Source: Cryptomeria japonica
Taxonomy: Eukaryota > Streptophyta > Pinopsida > Cupressales > Cupressaceae
Assembly (NCBI RefSeq): GCF_030272615.1
Contig: NC_081410.1
Coordinates: 501,854,442 to 501,918,441 of the forward strand
Direction: 5' to 3'
DNA: 64,000 nucleotides
The number at the start of each line of letters is the position of its first letter. Position 1 is the stretch's first letter. The notes under the pieces were generated by a model. The model searched no databases, was not told the DNA's origin, and was given only the letters and a program-made list of their open reading frames with translations. Below, piece by piece: positions 62,234 to 64,000 of the stretch. A program made the translations under genes and the position numbers.

Positions 62234-62499
62234 GCATTGATGGAAACATATGATATGAAAAACAATTAATGTTAAAGTAAAGGAAAATCCTCCCCCAAAA
62301 TCTCTTAACTCTTATGATACTCTCTCCCCCTGAATTCTGAACAATTTTTCACATGATTCTCTCTCCCCCTTTGATATCAATGGAAAAGACACATATTTGC
62401 AAACATAGAATCTCACAAATTTGAGCATTTGACCAGTCCCCCTAAGTAGTAGTCACCTCATCAATTCAGATCAAAAGATATGACTGTGAAATGCACTGA
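62234..62499 (-). other. 3' untranslated part of element E with repeated purine tracts
   Basis: The minus strand carries GGGGGAG-type tracts near 62283, 62329 and 62362 between the coding end and the LTR, a pattern seen in some plant Copia elements. Confidence 0.55.
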
Positions 62500-63486
62500 A
62501 CTGGTGCATACCAATTGCACCTTAATTTTGATAAGGAGGGGAAATCACCCCAAACTTCTCTCTGAGATAATCAAAAGTATCCTTAGGCAAAGGCTTCATG
62601 AAAATATTTGCAATCTATTTCTTTGTGGATACATATTCCAATCTAATTTCTCTCTCATTCACCTTCTCTCTCAGAAAATGAAACTTGATAGATATATGCC
62701 CAGTCTTTCAATGCAACATCTGATTCTTATAAATGTTAATAGAACTAGAATTATTATACTAGATACCATTAGGCTCATCATACACAATTCCAATATCCTT
62801 CAACATTTGTTTCATCCAAAACCACCTGAGTACAAATATTAGGAGAAACAATATATTCTACCTCTGTAGTAGATAAAGAAATGGAATTCTGCTTCTTACT
62901 CAACCATGAAACCAATCTCTTACCCAAGAAAAATTCACCACCACTAGTACTCTTCTAGTCATCAACATCTCCTGCCCAATTAGCATCAGTAAAGGCACTC
63001 AAAGTAAAATCATTATCTTTAGGGTACCATAAATAAAAATCAACAGTTCCTTTTAGATGTCTAGAAAGATTCTTTTAACAACAACATGAGATTCCTTAGG
63101 ATCAGCTTGAAATCTAGCAACAAGAAAAACAACATTCATCATATCCGGTCTAGTTTGAGTCAAGTATAATAATCCACCAATCATAGATTTGTATTTGGTC
63201 TAATTTTCTTTAGGGGAATTATCATCCTTAGTCAACTTACATCTAGTCACCATAGGGATACCAAGTGGCTTTGAATCTTCTAATCCAAACTTCTTCAACA
63301 ATTCCTTCACATACATTGGCTAAGATAAGAAGATACCTTTATCTAACTAAGTAATTTGCAATCCCAAATAGAATTTCATCTCACCAATCATAGACATCTC
63401 AAATTCATTTTGCATTTCATCAGCAAACTTCTTGCACAAACTATCATTTCCTCCAAAAATAATGTCATCAATAAAAACATCAAAAG
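62500..63486 (-). pseudogene. Copia RT end and RNase H of element E
   Basis: Minus strand from 63486: RT active-site region VFIDDIIFGGNDSLCKKF (Y to F/I variant of YVDD), GEMKFYLGLQI, then KELLKKFGLEDSK (about 63300), SMIGGLLYLTQTRPDMM (about 63190-63140), and degraded RNase H, ending ANIFMKPLPKDTFDYLREKF (about 62620-62560). Stops and frameshifts occur throughout the middle part. Upstream domains are missing because a LINE sequence begins at about 63487. Confidence 0.85.
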
Positions 63487-63625
63487 CGAACCATGGGTCA
63501 GATTCAATGGGGGTGGGGCGACCACCCAATGTGGTTAGTAGAGATGGGTAGAGTCAGGTTTCCATTGTAGATGGAGCCCAGAGAATATTACCAGAAATGG
63601 GGATGGGATCTCCCTCTCATGATAA
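63487..63625 (+). mobile_element. LINE, end of ORF1 region or intergenic spacer
   Basis: Plus-strand sequence that starts abruptly against the Copia RT and leads without a gap to the LINE ORF2 start. It carries stops (for example near 63539 and 63620). It is probably the 5'-truncated left end of the LINE. Confidence 0.5.
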
Positions 63626-64000
63626 ATGAAAGTTATCTCGTGGAATATAAGGGGTTTAAATCACCCCCACAAACATGACCTTCTATCCAATTTGGTTAGA
63701 GATCATAAGCTAGATATTTGCCTTGTCCGAGAAACTAAAATGCCTTGTAGAAAAGTGGAAAAAAATAAATTGGTGAATTTTGGAGATTGCGGTGTTCACT
63801 ATGTGGATGTCGATGGTGCTTCAAGCAGTATTGCCACTCTTTGGAATCTGAGACTGTTATGTGGCAAGGTGGTTCTCTCTTCTCCTAATCACATTGCTAC
63901 TAGATTCTTTAATCTTAAAGATGGATCCTCCTGGATTATTTCCAACATCTATACTCCTAATGGGAGATTTTCTAGGAAAGCTCTCTGGTCTTCCATTTGC
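63626..64000 (+). CDS. LINE ORF2, N-terminal endonuclease domain (open to window end)
   Basis: From ATG 63626, 125 codons run without a stop to the end of the window. MKVISWNIRGLNHPHKHDLL is the typical start of a plant L1-type apurinic endonuclease. LDICLVRETKM follows (usually LQETKM; the Gln is Arg here, close to the catalytic Glu), then a WNLRL segment, and WIISNIYTPNG, the region before the next catalytic block. The enzyme nicks target DNA for target-primed reverse transcription. The RT part would lie right of the window. The open frame suggests a rather young copy; the Q-to-R change may affect activity. Confidence 0.88.
   Translation, partial: MKVISWNIRGLNHPHKHDLLSNLVRDHKLDICLVRETKMPCRKVEKNKLVNFGDCGVHYVDVDGASSSIATLWNLRLLCGKVVLSSPNHIATRFFNLKDGSSWIISNIYTPNGRFSRKALWSSIC

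Overview
This is a transposon-dominated stretch of a plant nuclear genome. It is AT-rich, and almost every recognisable piece is an LTR retrotransposon, a LINE or a decayed copy of one. The Copia primer-binding sites, the Copia protease-integrase-RT-RNase H order, plant-type LINE domains (zf-RVT plus RNase H), and a pair of ORFs with the C-terminal motif of plant MGN-starting PADRE/DUF4228 proteins all indicate a land plant. The density of old nested elements and a 4.4 kb solo LTR suggest a large genome, perhaps a gymnosperm; that last step is inference. I saw no tRNA, rRNA, CRISPR or prokaryotic feature.

Layout. 1-11418 is a nest. Non-coding LTR element A (3' LTR 10545-11418, 5' LTR only partly in the window) carries an LTR of family C inside its 5' LTR (1-758) and a complete Copia element B (3866-9884, target duplication ATACG) inside its body. 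11669-16500 holds an LTR-like block, a LINE RT/RNase H relic (+) and a broken lysine-rich ORF (-). 16855-18488 and 43965-45572 are two copies of one unit: an upstream region, a 119-codon PADRE-like ORF, and a directly fused Copia gag/protease segment. 18489-29000 holds a poly(A)-ended fragment, a solo LTR (22032-22983), an old relative of element B (23705-24870, -), and a decayed transposase-like gene (27390-28570). 29020-31440 is a repeat array interrupted by a poly(A)-tailed retroposon with an 11-bp target duplication. 31990-33260 is an unidentified decayed coding region (-). 33737-38102 is a giant solo LTR with target duplication TGTAG. 47480-49261 is a pyrimidine-rich poly(A)-ended segment.

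49763-55776 is a complete Copia element C (894-bp LTRs, target duplication TATAA) with five stops and one frameshift. 55785-63486 is a pile of minus-strand Copia relics. An older member of family C (58066-60868) was hit by a solo LTR (58526-59802, target duplication CTATC) and by the 3' LTR of another Copia element (60866-62220, with RT/RNase H at 62500-63486). The window ends inside the open endonuclease domain of a LINE ORF2 (63626-64000).

No host gene can be called with confidence. The PADRE-like ORFs are the best candidates, but their position in front of Copia protease/integrase and their mostly non-synonymous differences suggest they travel with, or were broken by, a retroelement. All domain calls come from reading translations by eye; no database search was run.
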